Of a stretch of DNA of 64,000 nucleotides, positions 24,779 through 36,736 are shown piece by piece (the stretch's first letter is position 1; every line of letters begins with the position of its first letter). This DNA is from Citrus sinensis (Eukaryota; Streptophyta; Magnoliopsida; Sapindales; Rutaceae). The stretch spans positions 30,223,001 to 30,287,000 of the forward strand of contig NC_068564.1 of assembly GCF_022201045.2 (NCBI RefSeq), written 5' to 3'. The position numbers and the translations under genes are program-made. Below the pieces are notes generated by a model. That model saw nothing but the letters and a program-made list of their open reading frames with translations, was not told the DNA's origin and did not search any database.

Positions 24779-24908
24779 GAGTAGTGTTAGGTGTAGAGAA
24801 GCACGAGAGAAGGACGATAAAATTTTATCCTCTATCTCTACCCACTCACTCTCTCTCTACCATTTTCTTCTTTATTTCTCTCGTTCTTCTCTTCACCAAT
24901 CATTTTCC
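24779..24908. mobile_element. Mini-MITE, copy 2 (130 bp, 9-bp target duplication)
   Basis: Flanked by ATTACAAAA at 24770-24778 and 24909-24917. It starts GAGTAGTGTTAGGTG and ends TCATTTTCC; the ends are imperfect inverted repeats of about 35 bp (GTAGAGAAGCACGAGAGAA against AAGAGAAGAACGAGAGAA). Sits in the upstream region of the KCS10-like gene. Confidence 0.78.
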
Positions 24909-26888
24909 ATTACAAAATAATCTTAAGTTTACTAAAGAATTAACAATAGAATTTCTCTCTCCGTAAATATGAGAACACCTAAATTCAATTTCCTTTGGTA
25001 ACGAAGACAATTAACCCATCTATTGTGAAGAAGCCAATGAAGATTATAATCTTGATTAGGGAGGCACAAAAATACTACAGAGAAGTCACTTTCCAACCAA
25101 CCATACTCGGCGCCTATCATTATGAAAGGCAACCTTAATAGTTAGGATAACAATAATATATAACTCAGTAGGAAATGCACTGTGATAGCTAAAGCGCAAA
25201 ATAAAGTAATCTTTAAAGATGCCATTAAAGCTTCTATACACAGCATGACAAGATGAATCGATTAGGTTCCGTTTGTCAATTCATCCGTATTAATTTTAAT
25301 TCAAGAAATTATTGATGAATGCTAGAATACCGTGAAAATATTTGGAGCTCTAGGTAAACGCTTGTTAACTTGTTCAAATGTTTGGGCGAAATGCTGAATT
25401 GTGTGTATCTACGTATGTGTAATCAAAAGGGTTTCTGGCATATCATCTAGCGGCCATATGTCATTTCTCCTTAACATTATTTTTAGACATGTCGATTACA
25501 CCATTGAAATTGCACGCTCAGTGAGGTTAATTTCATTCGTAGTTTCTAATATGTGTTTTTAATTTGACTTGACAAAGAGATGGTTCATGATGATCAGATA
25601 ACTTGTGGTTAGGGTCGCAATAACGTACGACCCATAACGTTTCGATTGTAACATGCACAACCAAATAGAAATTTATTTTTCCTTTTTTGGGGGCAAATGT
25701 GGCGCAAGGTGATGGTGATAATATTGCCACTCTTTGGGTCGGTTTCTTATGAAATATTTAAATTAAAAAGGCTACCAAGAAATGGCCAAGTAGTTGAAAT
25801 TTATGGGAATCTGATGATCCTATCTTCGCAACGTCATCACCATAACCAGCTGGCCTCTCTGTTCGTGGACTCGTAGTTTAGATACTGCCTTCTCTTTGCA
25901 ATCCAAAATAAAGCACGCAATAAATAGAGACGAAATCGTTTAACCACCACCTGATCACCTTTGAAATTCTTAATTATTTTAGCAACTTGCGAGGAATTGG
26001 ATACATCCAGGGGGTGACGCTACGCGTTGGACTCTTCTAAGATTTGTTTCTATCACTTTAATTCATAATAAGACATTTCGATACTTCATTAAAAGTCCAT
26101 AAAAAATAACACACTATTAATAGATTTTTTTTTTAAAAGAAAATTATTCACTAAAAGATGAATTTTCTTTGTTTGGTCTTTTGTTTGTACTATTTTTAGT
26201 CCACGTAACATTATTCTACTTTATTTCATCATAGGTGTTTAAATAGTGAGGATAATTTTAAAATGTAGATGTATATAAATTAACAGTTTTCATATTCAAT
26301 TTATATGTGAAAAATTGCATATTTATTCTTCAACAATGCTTTTTTTTCTTTTTCGTTGTTGTCTTAACACTAGGGGTGAAATAGGTGTTAAACAAATTAT
26401 AAGGAACTAAAGTATCATTCTTATATTTATAAACATTTAAAGCGTGTGTTAGTTTTTTTAATGGTTTTTATCAAACACCATAATTTTTTTTGTTGATAGC
26501 TGCAACATTTATTCCACCATGGGTGGACCCAACCAAGAGCTAAATAGACCTTTAAACCTTATCAATTAACATTGTAATGAGAAAAAATAGTGATGGTTGG
26601 ATATTGAATACTTGGGAGTCAGTTGGTATTTGGATCATTCCAATCAATTCACGGAAGAGTTATGCACTTCATTTTCCAACTAGTAAGTACTATCTTGGCT
26701 ATCACAATTTTCAAGAGTGGGCACAATGAAATAATAAATAATTTTATAAATTATAATTTTTTTTCGTTTAATAACTAAATATTATACTATTTGGGGTAAA
26801 AAAAAAAGAAATAACACTTAAAAAATTCAAATATGGTTGTTTATTGAATGAGAGTCAACAGTCAATACGTGTTTTTTCTTTTTTGGTT

Positions 26889-26911
26889 GGGGGGGGGGGG
26901 GGGGAGGGGGG
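26889..26911. repeat. G-rich tract
   Basis: Sixteen G, one A, six G. Possible G-quadruplex; no gene adjacent. Confidence 0.85.
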
Positions 26912-28107
26912 TTATTTGAATTACAAAAGGTCAACGCGTTTTGAACAGTCAATTTTGTTTGAAATCCCCTGGCAACTCTATTGTGACATCCAGTTTCGTG
27001 CTTTCAAATTTATGATGCATCGATTGCTCCTTAAAGTAAATCCAAAACACTTATTTATTTATCTCACAGTGATTAACTGAAATACATAAACATTTTAAAG
27101 AAAAAAAGATGATATATATATATATATATAAATTGTTTTTCGAAATGAAAAACACTTAACACATCCAGAGTTATTCTCTCCTCCGAATATCTACTTTTTA
27201 ATATAATTAGAATCAATACCAACCATTCTGTTGTAAAAGGGCTTGTTAAAAGATAAAATTTTGCTAATCTTTTTGCGCAAAAAAATTGTTATTTCTTTCG
27301 GTAGAAAATTTAAGGATACAGTTGTTAGCCATCCGTCTATTTATACGACTTGAATGAATCACCAAGGTGGTTGTTACAGTTTAGCTACACAATGTCTTCC
27401 TGGATTATTGTATTCACGCCAATCTTGTGTCCAATTAAAAAAAAAAAGATCATAACAGCTAACAGTTTACTTTAAGCAGAGAAAAATGGTTGCTTGCTGC
27501 GGAAACAGGCAGTGGGTCCCCACTTGCTGTTCTTGTTCGCGATTCTGCAGGTTGAAGATGATGCGAGTGCCGACGTACAGCATGAACGATCACATTTATC
27601 ATAGAACTAGAGCTATAAGACTTGAGTTTAGAACTAGTGTATGGCTAGAGGAAGTTTCAGAATTTATCACATATAAGAACTGGCAACTATTAACTATCCT
27701 GTTCATTCAATAAGAACACAACCTTATGTAGAGCTTTGAGTATGACTCAGTCATTCTTTGAGTTTTGATTCTAGCTGTTAATGCCAATCCAGTGCCAAGA
27801 GTGCTTCAAGCAACCAAAGTAAATTAGTAAATATGAATAATTTTCGCGTAAATTTATCAAAAGTTACGTGAAACAACTGTGTTTTAATTACTGTTCGATG
27901 ACAAATGAGAGATATGTGTGGCTCTTTCTCAGCTTCTGAGATTTTTAAGTTTGGCAATAGCACATAAAAGGCAGAGCAGAACTGGCATGAAATTCTTCTA
28001 TTAAAATAAAGGGTAAGACTCAGAAAACTTTTTTATCAACAAGCCAATCATTTTTCAATGCTAAATTAACGTGACCAAAGAAAGGCAAAATGAAAAAGGT
28101 TATGACC

Positions 28108-29487
28108 TCAGGACGAATTGGTGTCCTTGTATGCGCTGCAAACTTCTCCAACCTCCATCTCATCATCATCTGCAAATGAAGCATCCTCTAAACTCCCGAT
28201 TGTTTCCGCCTGCTCAAACTGTATACTCGTGTTGACACTCTCAGAATCATCCTCAAGCGGATCCTTATTCTCCATGTCTGATAATTCAGATAAATCACTA
28301 AAACTTTGAATCTTCTTCTTCCTTCCTCTGTATCCACTAAGGCTCAGGACTTTTTCCCTCCAAAGAACTAGTGGTCTCTTCTCAATCAATTCTGAATCTT
28401 CATAACCTTCTGTCAAGAACACACTAAACCTCTTTCCCCTCTCTGATACATAAAAAATCCCAAAGTGTTTTAACAGCAGTCTCATTAACTTCTGTGGCAT
28501 GACAAATTCCCTTCGGTAATGAGTAAGGTGATCAGTGACCAACCTCTTTTCAAGGGTAAAGCTAAGCAGCTCGTGCATAACCGCAACTGCCCTCTTATCA
28601 AACTCTAACGACCCAGCTTTAAGCTCCCTGGCATCCGCATACGGAGACAAATAAGCCCTCTTCTGAAAATGCTCAATCTTCCCTCCATATCTATACACTT
28701 TCTTGTACTCAGGGGGAAACTTCAAAGGAAAGGGCAATGAAAGCATTTCCGGGGTATGATCAGGACCAGCCTCAGTTACCCCCAACACCTTTTTCTCCAA
28801 CTCTGTGATAGCCCACTTAGGATTCCATGTTACAAGCCCCAAATACTCGAGTTCAGGGTCCTCCTTACATTTAACGACTCTAAAGAGTTCAGGATACTTG
28901 TGCACCCAACTAGTCCTAAAATCAAGTGGCAAGCCAAAGTCTCTTCTAAAATGTGCAATCTTGGCCAACGGTAAACGTTTATCAACTGACATCATTAAGC
29001 ACCTAGTAACATACTCCGCAGCTTTATCCGAATGCTCTTCAAGCAACCTCTCCTCTTCTTCCAACAAGTCGTCAGCTTCTTCGGTCATTCCACACCACAA
29101 CAGCCCGTTTTTATCCTTATACAATTCAAAGAGCTTTGGTGATTTTCTAATGAAATCTGACATTTTATGGGGTTTAGGCAGATTAATTTGCTTCCTGTAC
29201 TGATCCAACGATCTAACAGGTATCACCATTTCGGGTTCTTTCCTTAGAATTTCCATTAAAAACTTCATTTTAGAGAATATTTTCCACTTCTCAGCAGCAA
29301 TCTCAAGTGGACGGATTCTCTTATTCTTGCTTCGGTCTTGAACACGCTTACTGCTGGTCATTAATCTATTCTGGGACCACCAAAGTGAAGAAGATTGCTT
29401 GTACCAAGCTCTTCTCAGAGACAAATCGTCGAGCAGGTTGAGTTTATTGACCAAAGAAGAAATTTTAACAACTTTGGCTGTCATCAT
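28108..29487 (-). CDS. PORR domain protein (plant organelle RNA recognition)
   Basis: Intronless, 459 residues from the ATG at 29487 (a second ATG follows directly at 29484; further upstream in frame there is only TTG). PORR proteins bind group II introns in chloroplasts or mitochondria and help them splice; WTF1 and RPD1 are known members. The PORR region runs from about residue 52 (RSKNKRIRPLEIAAEKWK) to about 395 and shows typical family strings such as HFRRDFGLPLDFR and KYPELFRVV, and later THYRREFVMPQKLMRLLLKH. The first ~45 residues are rich in Ser, Arg, Lys and hydrophobics with few acids, as in an organellar targeting peptide; mitochondrial import is more likely but inferred. The last ~60 residues are acidic and low-complexity. 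The intronless state is usual for the family. Confidence 0.9.
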   Translation of the reverse strand: MMTAKVVKISSLVNKLNLLDDLSLRRAWYKQSSSLWWSQNRLMTSSKRVQDRSKNKRIRPLEIAAEKWKIFSKMKFLMEILRKEPEMVIPVRSLDQYRKQINLPKPHKMSDFIRKSPKLFELYKDKNGLLWCGMTEEADDLLEEEERLLEEHSDKAAEYVTRCLMMSVDKRLPLAKIAHFRRDFGLPLDFRTSWVHKYPELFRVVKCKEDPELEYLGLVTWNPKWAITELEKKVLGVTEAGPDHTPEMLSLPFPLKFPPEYKKVYRYGGKIEHFQKRAYLSPYADARELKAGSLEFDKRAVAVMHELLSFTLEKRLVTDHLTHYRREFVMPQKLMRLLLKHFGIFYVSERGKRFSVFLTEGYEDSELIEKRPLVLWREKVLSLSGYRGRKKKIQSFSDLSELSDMENKDPLEDDSESVNTSIQFEQAETIGSLEDASFADDDEMEVGEVCSAYKDTNSS

Positions 29488-29844
29488 AATAACTACAAGC
29501 AATAACAAACGAACATAGCAATGCAGAATGATATCTGAAATCAAAAGGGGAATCGTATCTCTAAAGAGATTCTAGATTTGATGGTTGATTTCTGACGAGT
29601 AGATTCTCGCTGAAAGTGTTTGCGAAAATGCCAATATGAGAAACTTGCAAGAGGCGAAAACTGGATGATACACAAATCCTGCGGGCAAAAGACGCTTTGG
29701 CATCGCATAGCCCCCCGGAGCCCAATATTAAAGGCCCAAGATTTATTATTTTGAAAGTCCAATATATTAACTGCTTGAAATCTTTTTTTCTCCAATTTCG
29801 AGAAAATGTATTATGTTAAGCTTTTTGCTTGCTAAATATTTTGA

Positions 29845-30449
29845 TGCGTAAAAGTTTGTTTAGTCTCTATATTTTGATATTAGTGTTCGTTTACTCTCTA
29901 TATTTTTAAAAATATCTCAAAGCATCCTTACGATTAAATTATTGACACTCTTGTCATTATATTTTGTTCCTTTTAACTTATTTTTATAATATTACCCTAT
30001 TAAAATAATATTTTTTAGACATTATTAAAAAGAAAAAATAAAATTTTAATTTTAATTCCAAAAAATAAAATAAAAACAAAAAATATATATTAATTTTTGT
30101 AGAACACTCTCCCAAGGAGTTCAAATATTATTTTTTTAAAAAAATTGATAATCTAATTTCTTACAATATAAATTTTTCAGACATACGTGAGCTTCCAAAA
30201 AAATTAATATATAATTTTTTTGTTTTTATTTTATTTTTAGGTTTAATTTGATAATCTAATTTTTTATTAATATCTAAAAAAGAAACATTAATATAAGAGT
30301 GTAATATTATAAAAGTAAGATAATAATAATAAAAAACAACGGCACAAGTGTTAATATTTAGCAGTATGGACGTTTTGAGGTAATTTTAAGAATATAAGGA
30401 CTAAATAGGCACTAATCTTATAATATATGGACTAAACAAGCTTTTATCC
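29845..30449. mobile_element. MITE, 605 bp, with 8-bp flanking repeat
   Basis: Terminal inverted repeats of about 50 bp: left TAAAAGTTTGTTTAGTC matches the complement of right GACTAAACAAGCTTTTA. TATTTTGA at 29837-29844 is repeated at 30450-30457, consistent with an 8-bp target duplication, though AT-rich. The interior has a further foldback around GATAATCTAATTT. No ORF. A partial relative starts near 36737. Confidence 0.7.
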
Positions 30450-31836
30450 TATTTTGAATGGAACAAAAATTTGACACAGCAAATTTCACAAACAAAAGTT
30501 TAAAATGATATTACAAAAATTTCAAAAAGTAAGTTGGGGAGTTGAAGACTTTTTGCTTTTTTATCGTAGGTTTCAAAAATTTTCTATAAGTAAGTTGGTT
30601 GCCTCGAAAACTTTTACATTTTACAATACTTTCCGAAAATTTTCAAAAAGTTAAGAGCTGCCAAGGCTATATATCTTCAGGCATTAATGTGATTCCGCTA
30701 CGTATAGCCAAACTTGTAGAGAAGTAGCTAGTTTCCATTTTGGCAAGGTTACAATGTGCGGATAAAACACGTATGAAGAAAGAACATAGGGATTGTTGCA
30801 GGGGGTTCTAGGAATTTATGGTAGATCTAGAAAATCTCGACACAGAGTTGATTTTTCTCACTCTCTGATTATTGAAGTTGCACCCCAACTAGTTTCTTGT
30901 ATTTTTTACACAGTTTAGGGTGTATATACGCGACTTAAGCTGTGTTTTTGACATGTTTTAAAGCATACAAACACAGTAATCAATTTGGACTAAACAACAT
31001 TGATTCGTTGAATGCTCACCAGACAACAGGCTTTCTTAAGAGACATAATATTTATAATATAAGTGAGCGTGCATGGGAATTGAAAATTGGCTGACTACAT
31101 GGGATGCTTAACTAGCAATTTCTTTGGTTTGGTACAAGGTTGTCTACTGATTACGAGTCTAAATTGCTTAGCGCGTTTGACCCACTTCGCGAGGTACCTG
31201 CGGATCTACAAAATTTCTACAAAAAAATTCAAACAATGGAAGTTTGAATTGATGCTATCACATCCCAATTTTACCTGCAGATCTACAAATCTCAATGGAG
31301 GCAAATTAAAACTCATCTTCAAAATTTTACTTATGATTGAAAAAATATTTTGTTATTAAAAAAACTCTTTTAACCCATGAAGATGCAATATCATTCATTC
31401 ACTTAATACACGAACAATCAATACGACAATGGAAGACAATTTAGGTAGTGTTTATTTTTTACATTAGATTGGAAATTCTAAGGAGTAGGAATCGTGGGAT
31501 TGAGAGTATAGAGTGTGAAAGGAAATAGGTTATTTTCTTATTTAAATAGAGCTTATTTAAGGAGAGATTTTATCTAAAAAATTTTAGTTGTTTGGTTGTC
31601 AATGACCGATTTTATTAAAAATTATAAAATTATTTTAATAGACAAATTTTAAAAAGTTATTTTATGAAAAGAATTAAATAAGATTGTAAAATAAGTAGAG
31701 GATATTTTAAATATTTTAACATTTAAAAAAGAACTTTTCATTCTCTACTTTTAAAAGCTCAAAATTTGAGCATTTTCTAGTAGAGGTAAAATAACTTATT
31801 TAAAATTCAAAAGCTCTACTAAAAATTCAACTAAAT

Positions 31837-33402
31837 TGTTGACATAATATACTTATAATATTGATTTTGATGATAACAAATCATATGTGTCATAGGTAAA
31901 CAATGTTGGAGTCTTTAAAATTGAATGAAATTCTTACGCTATATAGTGTTTTGGGACAAAATTGAGGTTTTGGAAATAAATGGATAACCATTGACTTTGA
32001 AACGGTTAACCGATAACTCAAGGTTACATTTTGATTGATTCTGGAAGATCCGTTAACCGAAAATATGCAAACAACAAGCCCGCTTGGAACAGGTAAGCTT
32101 ATGAAATTTAACAGCAAACTGTTACTTGAAAATGGCAAGCCGACTTCAATCAGTGAACTCGTTGGAATTAAACAGCTAACTGACATCCTCTAACGGCAAT
32201 CTGACAATTCAAAATTCTGCATAATGGTAACTTGCAAAAGTCGAAATAGTAATCCGACTTGTGTTAATACCGATCTGATTATGCCCAAAAAGTCAACAAC
32301 TACTAATTTTCTTCTCCAACTATAAAGGCTCAATCAAATTCAAATTTAGGTAGAGATTCAACAATTGTCATTGAGCTTGCTTTTGCATATTCAGAGGCAG
32401 ATGCAGCACATGACTAGTGGGGGCTCAAGCCCCCACTGCCACTGGCCAAAAAAAAATTTTAAAAATAAAAGAATTTTTTTAATTTTTTAATTAACCCCAT
32501 TAAATTTATTAAAATAGTCACTATAAAATGTAAAACCCATAAAATTTAAACTTTGACTTTAAAAAAATATAAAAACATATATTTTAATTAAAAATAATGA
32601 TAGCCCACTACTCAAAATATTTTATATTCTAAAAAATATGGTTAATTCTTCTAGTTTATATAATAATAGTAGAACGAACATTTTCAGTAATAAAACTCAT
32701 GAATGATCATCTTTGGAATCGGATGAGATAAGTGATAGTTTGGTTGTCTATATAAGAAACAATAAATTTAATAATATTGATAATAAGTCTATTGCATAAC
32801 ATTTTTAAAATATAAAAATGCGTAGAGACTAATTATAAATATTTTATATATTCAAAATTTTAATTTTTTATTTTTTTCTATTATCTAATTTAGCCCCCGG
32901 TAAATTATTTTTTTAGATCCGCCACTGTGCATATTCAAACTATATTGAGTTCAAACTTGTTTTTTCCTTCATCAAATCACACTTTGAGCTTTCATTTGTA
33001 AATACATATATGTGTAATCTTCATTTCAATTTCAATATTGAGTGATTTTTAAGTGTGGGAAACACTTTGAGAAAAATGTGAGAGGTCATCTCAGATTGTA
33101 AAGGTTTTATTGACACATTAAAAGTCAATTGTAAGTATCTTGAAGCCTTGAGTTACAAAGGCTTGTATAGTGGAATTCTCAAGCTCAGTTAGCTTGGAGG
33201 TATAGACGTAGGAAGAGTTTGTCGAACCACGTAAAAATTCGACGTTTGATTTTCTTTCCCTTATCTCCTTTAAATTTATCGGTTATTATATTTATTATTT
33301 CTAGTTTGTAGCATAAGTTTGTATTGAATTTTAAACTTATTACTTAATAACTTTTAGAAACTCAATTCACCTACCCTCTTAGGTCGCTTTGCTAGAATTT
33401 CA
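31837..33402 (+). mobile_element. Probable solo LTR of a copia-type retrotransposon
   Basis: Starts TGTTGACATAAT, then ATTTTGATGATAACAAA, a string I know from the 5' ends of Tork-type copia LTRs. It closes with CTCAATTCAC..CCCTCTTAGG and ends about TTTCACA, as such LTRs do. No internal gag-pol or second LTR is near, so it is probably a solo LTR from recombination. The hAT at 32392-32927 inserted later; without it the LTR would be about 1.0 kb. I found no clear 5-bp target duplication, so the exact ends are uncertain. Confidence 0.5.
32392..32927 (+). mobile_element. Non-autonomous hAT element (536 bp) with transposase remnant
   Basis: Inverted ends CAGAGGCAGAT and, complemented, CAGTGGCGGATC. 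Flanking 8-bp duplication TGCATATT at 32384-32391 and 32928-32935, the hAT signature. From about 32669 to 32770 the plus frame reads VERTFSVIKLMNDHLWNRMR followed by stops. This resembles the C-terminal dimerisation region of hAT transposases, so this is an internally deleted derivative of a coding element and not a random MITE. Inserted within the LTR, hence younger than it. Confidence 0.82.
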
Positions 33403-34913
33403 CAAAAAAATAGCAAAAACTTTGATAAAAAACTTATGGGATTAAATAAATACTTATGGTCATTAGATAAGTCATGCTAAACAGACACTTACACTAGAAT
33501 ATGAGTGTGAAATAAGAATTAAAATCTCATTTATATGTTTACTTTGTCTTGGATTAGAAGTGAATCGTTTTAAATTATAGTTTACCTTTATTTAGAAAAT
33601 TGTAGTTTTTAATTACAAAGTGAATAAAAAATATATTTGTAAAATAAACTATTTATTTAATTATTAGTTTTAATTATATAAATTAATAATAATTAATAAT
33701 ATTCTTATTTATGTAAATCGTAATTTTTTTAATTAATTTAATTATGTAAATTTAAAATTATTTGTGAGAGCAGCAAAAATGAAACATTATTAATAATAAC
33801 ATAGTACAAAATAAATATTTTCTTTGAGTAAACTATTTATTGTTATTAATTATTAGTATTAAATAAATATAATAATTTTATATTTTCAAATAAAAATAGT
33901 ATATAATAATATCATTAATTCTCTATGAGCACAATAATATTATTTTTAAGTAATTTTAATTTAGAATCAATCTAAATTATTATTTTTAACTTCATATAAT
34001 AATATTGTATTTAAAAAGTTTAATAATATTATTTTATTTTAATATGAATATAATAAGAGAAAGTGAATAAAAGACCCACTTTCATCTCACTCCGTGCGCG
34101 TGGTAATACCACTCCTCACTCCAAAAATAATGTACCCCTCTTTTTTAAAATACCCAAGCCATATGGGGGAAGGGCAAACATTGCAGAGACATGTCATCTA
34201 TTTTGGCGGAGCCCACATGACAGCAACTTCTTAATCTTATCGTCGTTTATTAGACTATTGAGAATTGACCCGCCACAGTTCCACATCACCTGAAGTTACT
34301 GTGCTCCACGCGCCAAAAGAGAATTCGCAAATCGCAATTCACGAACAACTCCCAGTCTATAATTGTTTGAACTGAGTAATTTTTATTTACATTTGCAAAA
34401 TTAGAATATAAATAAATACACGCAGCAACTGGTGTTCGATGAAGATCCTAATCATAACTTCTGGACATGAGATTCATCTATTAAATAATTGAATTTATTA
34501 TACTGTCAACAAATATTTTCATGAGTTATAAAAATCAGAATCTTATATGTAAACTAAATCATTAATATTTCTATCTTTTTGAGATGGAAGAAAAATTGTG
34601 GTGCATTCTTTATTATTAACTTAAATTAAATGGTTGCAATTTATTTATTCATTTAATACTCACAAAAAGACAAAATACTTTAATTGAAAAGTAAGCAAAG
34701 GGTCAAAAATGAGCATGACAAGCGTCCAAACCCATCACGTAAAAGGACGAAAGCTCCGGCGGGCCGTATCTACTTCTCGAAACTGGGACAGTAACAGTTA
34801 AAGCCAAAATGAAAAGAAACAATAATAATACACATGACACAAAAATTATCCCACGTGCAGCTTTAATGTGGTCCTACCGCGTACAAAAATCACTAATCGC
34901 ACTCACAACCCGC

Positions 34914-35063
34914 CACGTGTCCATAACCTTTACGCTCTTCCCCACCCTCCCCTCCCCTCTGACTTCGCGAATCAACGCGCTTAGATTAGCATGGACCCTT
35001 CAAAGGAAGAATAGAAAAAGGGAGCTTTACTATCCATCAAGTCTCCAATTCACTCTATATATT
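34914..35063 (+). promoter_or_regulatory. ERF promoter: G-box/ABRE and TATA box
   Basis: CACGTGTC at 34914-34921 is a G-box/ABRE core bound by bZIP and bHLH factors. TATATATT at 35056-35063 lies 106 bases before the start codon and is a good TATA box. The motifs suit a stress- or ABA-responsive gene. Confidence 0.5.
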
Positions 35064-35168
35064 TCACAAGAGCACAGCCGCCATTGTTGCTATCCTCCTC
35101 CTCCTTAATTAAAACCAGCATCAAAATAAAAAAAAAATCAAACGAAATACTACGTCGTTTCAGGGGGA

Positions 35169-35843
35169 ATGGTGAAGACAACTGAAAAAGAACAACAACA
35201 ACAACAACCAAGAAGTAGTAGTAGTGCTAGTAGTTCGGAACCCAAGTACAAGGGTGTAAGAAAGCGGAAGTGGGGCAAATGGGTGTCGGAAATCCGGCTC
35301 CCGAACAGCCGCGAACGTATATGGCTTGGTTCATACGAAACACCCGAGAAGGCAGCGCGTGCGTTTGACGCAGCTCTATTTTGCCTGCGTGGCCGCGACG
35401 CTAAGTTTAACTTTCCCGAAAACCCGCCCTCGGAGTTGGACGTTACGGTCCCTGGTCCTGAAGGAGCAAGAGCCAGGTCACTGACTCCTCAGGAAATTCA
35501 AGCGATAGCTGCCAGGTTTGCCAACGAGGAGCCTCCGAGAAGTTCTGTAGATCACGCTAATAGTAGTAATAATAACAATAACAATAATAATAATAATAAT
35601 TGCACGTCATCGTCATCCGACGGAGGGGCAGTCCACGTGGACAGTGATTCGACCATTGATTGGTCGTTCTGGGACATGCTGGATTCCAACGAGGGCGCTT
35701 CCGACTTTGGGTTCTACTCAGGAATGGACCATATGAGTGATGAGCTATATCCATCAGCTACAGCAGAGCCTACCATTGACGATATTAATGAGGAAGATCA
35801 AAATGCCTTTTCTCAAACGTCGTCGTTTCTCTGGAATTTCTAA
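35169..35843 (+). CDS. AP2/ERF transcription factor, ERF017/ORA47-like
   Basis: Intronless, 224 residues. A single AP2 domain at about residues 26-84 ([17 protein letters not shown], then [20 protein letters not shown]) binds DNA in the nucleus. Position 14 of the domain is Val, a DREB-type feature. The [16 protein letters not shown] segment following it is what I recall for Arabidopsis ERF017 and ERF018/ORA47, the latter a wound- and jasmonate-responsive activator of JA/ABA synthesis genes. The N-terminus has Gln and Ser tracts. An Asn tract encoded by an AAT/AAC repeat (about 35563-35600) separates the domain from an acidic C-terminus with [10 protein letters not shown] and a final SSFLWNF, likely an activation region. 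The exact orthologue is not certain. Confidence 0.9.
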   Translation: MVKTTEKEQQQQQPRSSSSASSSEPKYKGVRKRKWGKWVSEIRLPNSRERIWLGSYETPEKAARAFDAALFCLRGRDAKFNFPENPPSELDVTVPGPEGARARSLTPQEIQAIAARFANEEPPRSSVDHANSSNNNNNNNNNNNCTSSSSDGGAVHVDSDSTIDWSFWDMLDSNEGASDFGFYSGMDHMSDELYPSATAEPTIDDINEEDQNAFSQTSSFLWNF

Positions 35844-36736
35844 AATCAGGGCTTCGGCTAATTTTTGCCGCCGATATCCGACTGATTTTCTTTTACTTTA
35901 TTATTATTATTATTATAATAGTAATTTTTTTTCTCGTCTTTTCTTCTCTTTTCTTTTTTTGTAGACTATAAAGTCTATTATTAATTTGGTGTTCGAGGAG
36001 GAGGCAATGTGGTCAAGTTTTTTTTGTGCCAACAGCCGAGCATCTTTCTCAATACCGCCGCCATTCTTTTTTTTTTTTTTTTTCTTGGGAGGGGCAGAAT
36101 TGAATCAATTCAGTCTTGCCGATATTACTGTATCAACCATTCTTTTTGTTCCTACTTATATGTATACATTCCAATGATCGGATTAGTGATTGATTTGTTA
36201 TACTATTTATATCTGGTATGCATTTTTATTGCCCCATTATAGACCGTATTATGAAGGGCAAGAACTTAAGCTTAAGCTAATCATAGCTAGGTTGCTTTCA
36301 ACGTTCAACTTTAATATAGAATTCCTTTGAGTTATATCTATTGTCCCAACTTTCTACTAAACAAGCATGCATGTTCATACAATGACTTCAATTAATTGCT
36401 GCTCAATATCATCACTTCACTTTGGAGTCACAGTAACTAGACGAACGACTGTTTTCGAAATATCGTTGTACACAATAGGATTTAGTTGGGTTAGCATACA
36501 TGAACACTGACGTGATACAGTGAAAGCACTAAAATTTCGGCTCCTAAAAGTTCTAAAAGCTATAAAAATTGATGTATAATTGAAAAGGAAATCACCTTGC
36601 TCTTTTCGATTAGCAACTCTCAGATTCAAAAGATTTCTTAAATCCCACGTGAAACAGATTCATAAATTCATTTAAAAGAAATTTGAGATGCATTGTACTT
36701 TCTGTAATAAAAGATAATTTGATGAGTGATAAATAA

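Larger units (their letters stand above)
24449..28107. other. Intergenic, no supported gene
   Basis: Contains the upstream region of the KCS10-like gene, the second mini-MITE copy, a G-rich tract (26889-26911) and a (TA)n tract near 27112-27130. Short open frames here lack recognisable domains. Confidence 0.55.
29488..35168. other. Intergenic, nested mobile DNA
   Basis: Holds a 605-bp inverted-repeat element (29845-30449), a probable solo LTR (about 31837-33402) with a hAT element inside it, an extremely AT-rich stretch (33600-34060), and the ERF promoter at the right end. The DNA on both sides of the LTR (about 31440-31836 and 33403-33510) looks like a split older MITE, with weak evidence. 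Confidence 0.55.

Noticed and set aside
29488-29544. Longer N-terminus of the PORR protein
   Set aside because: It would start at TTG; the double ATG at 29487/29484 is the first proper start and leaves a plausible targeting peptide.
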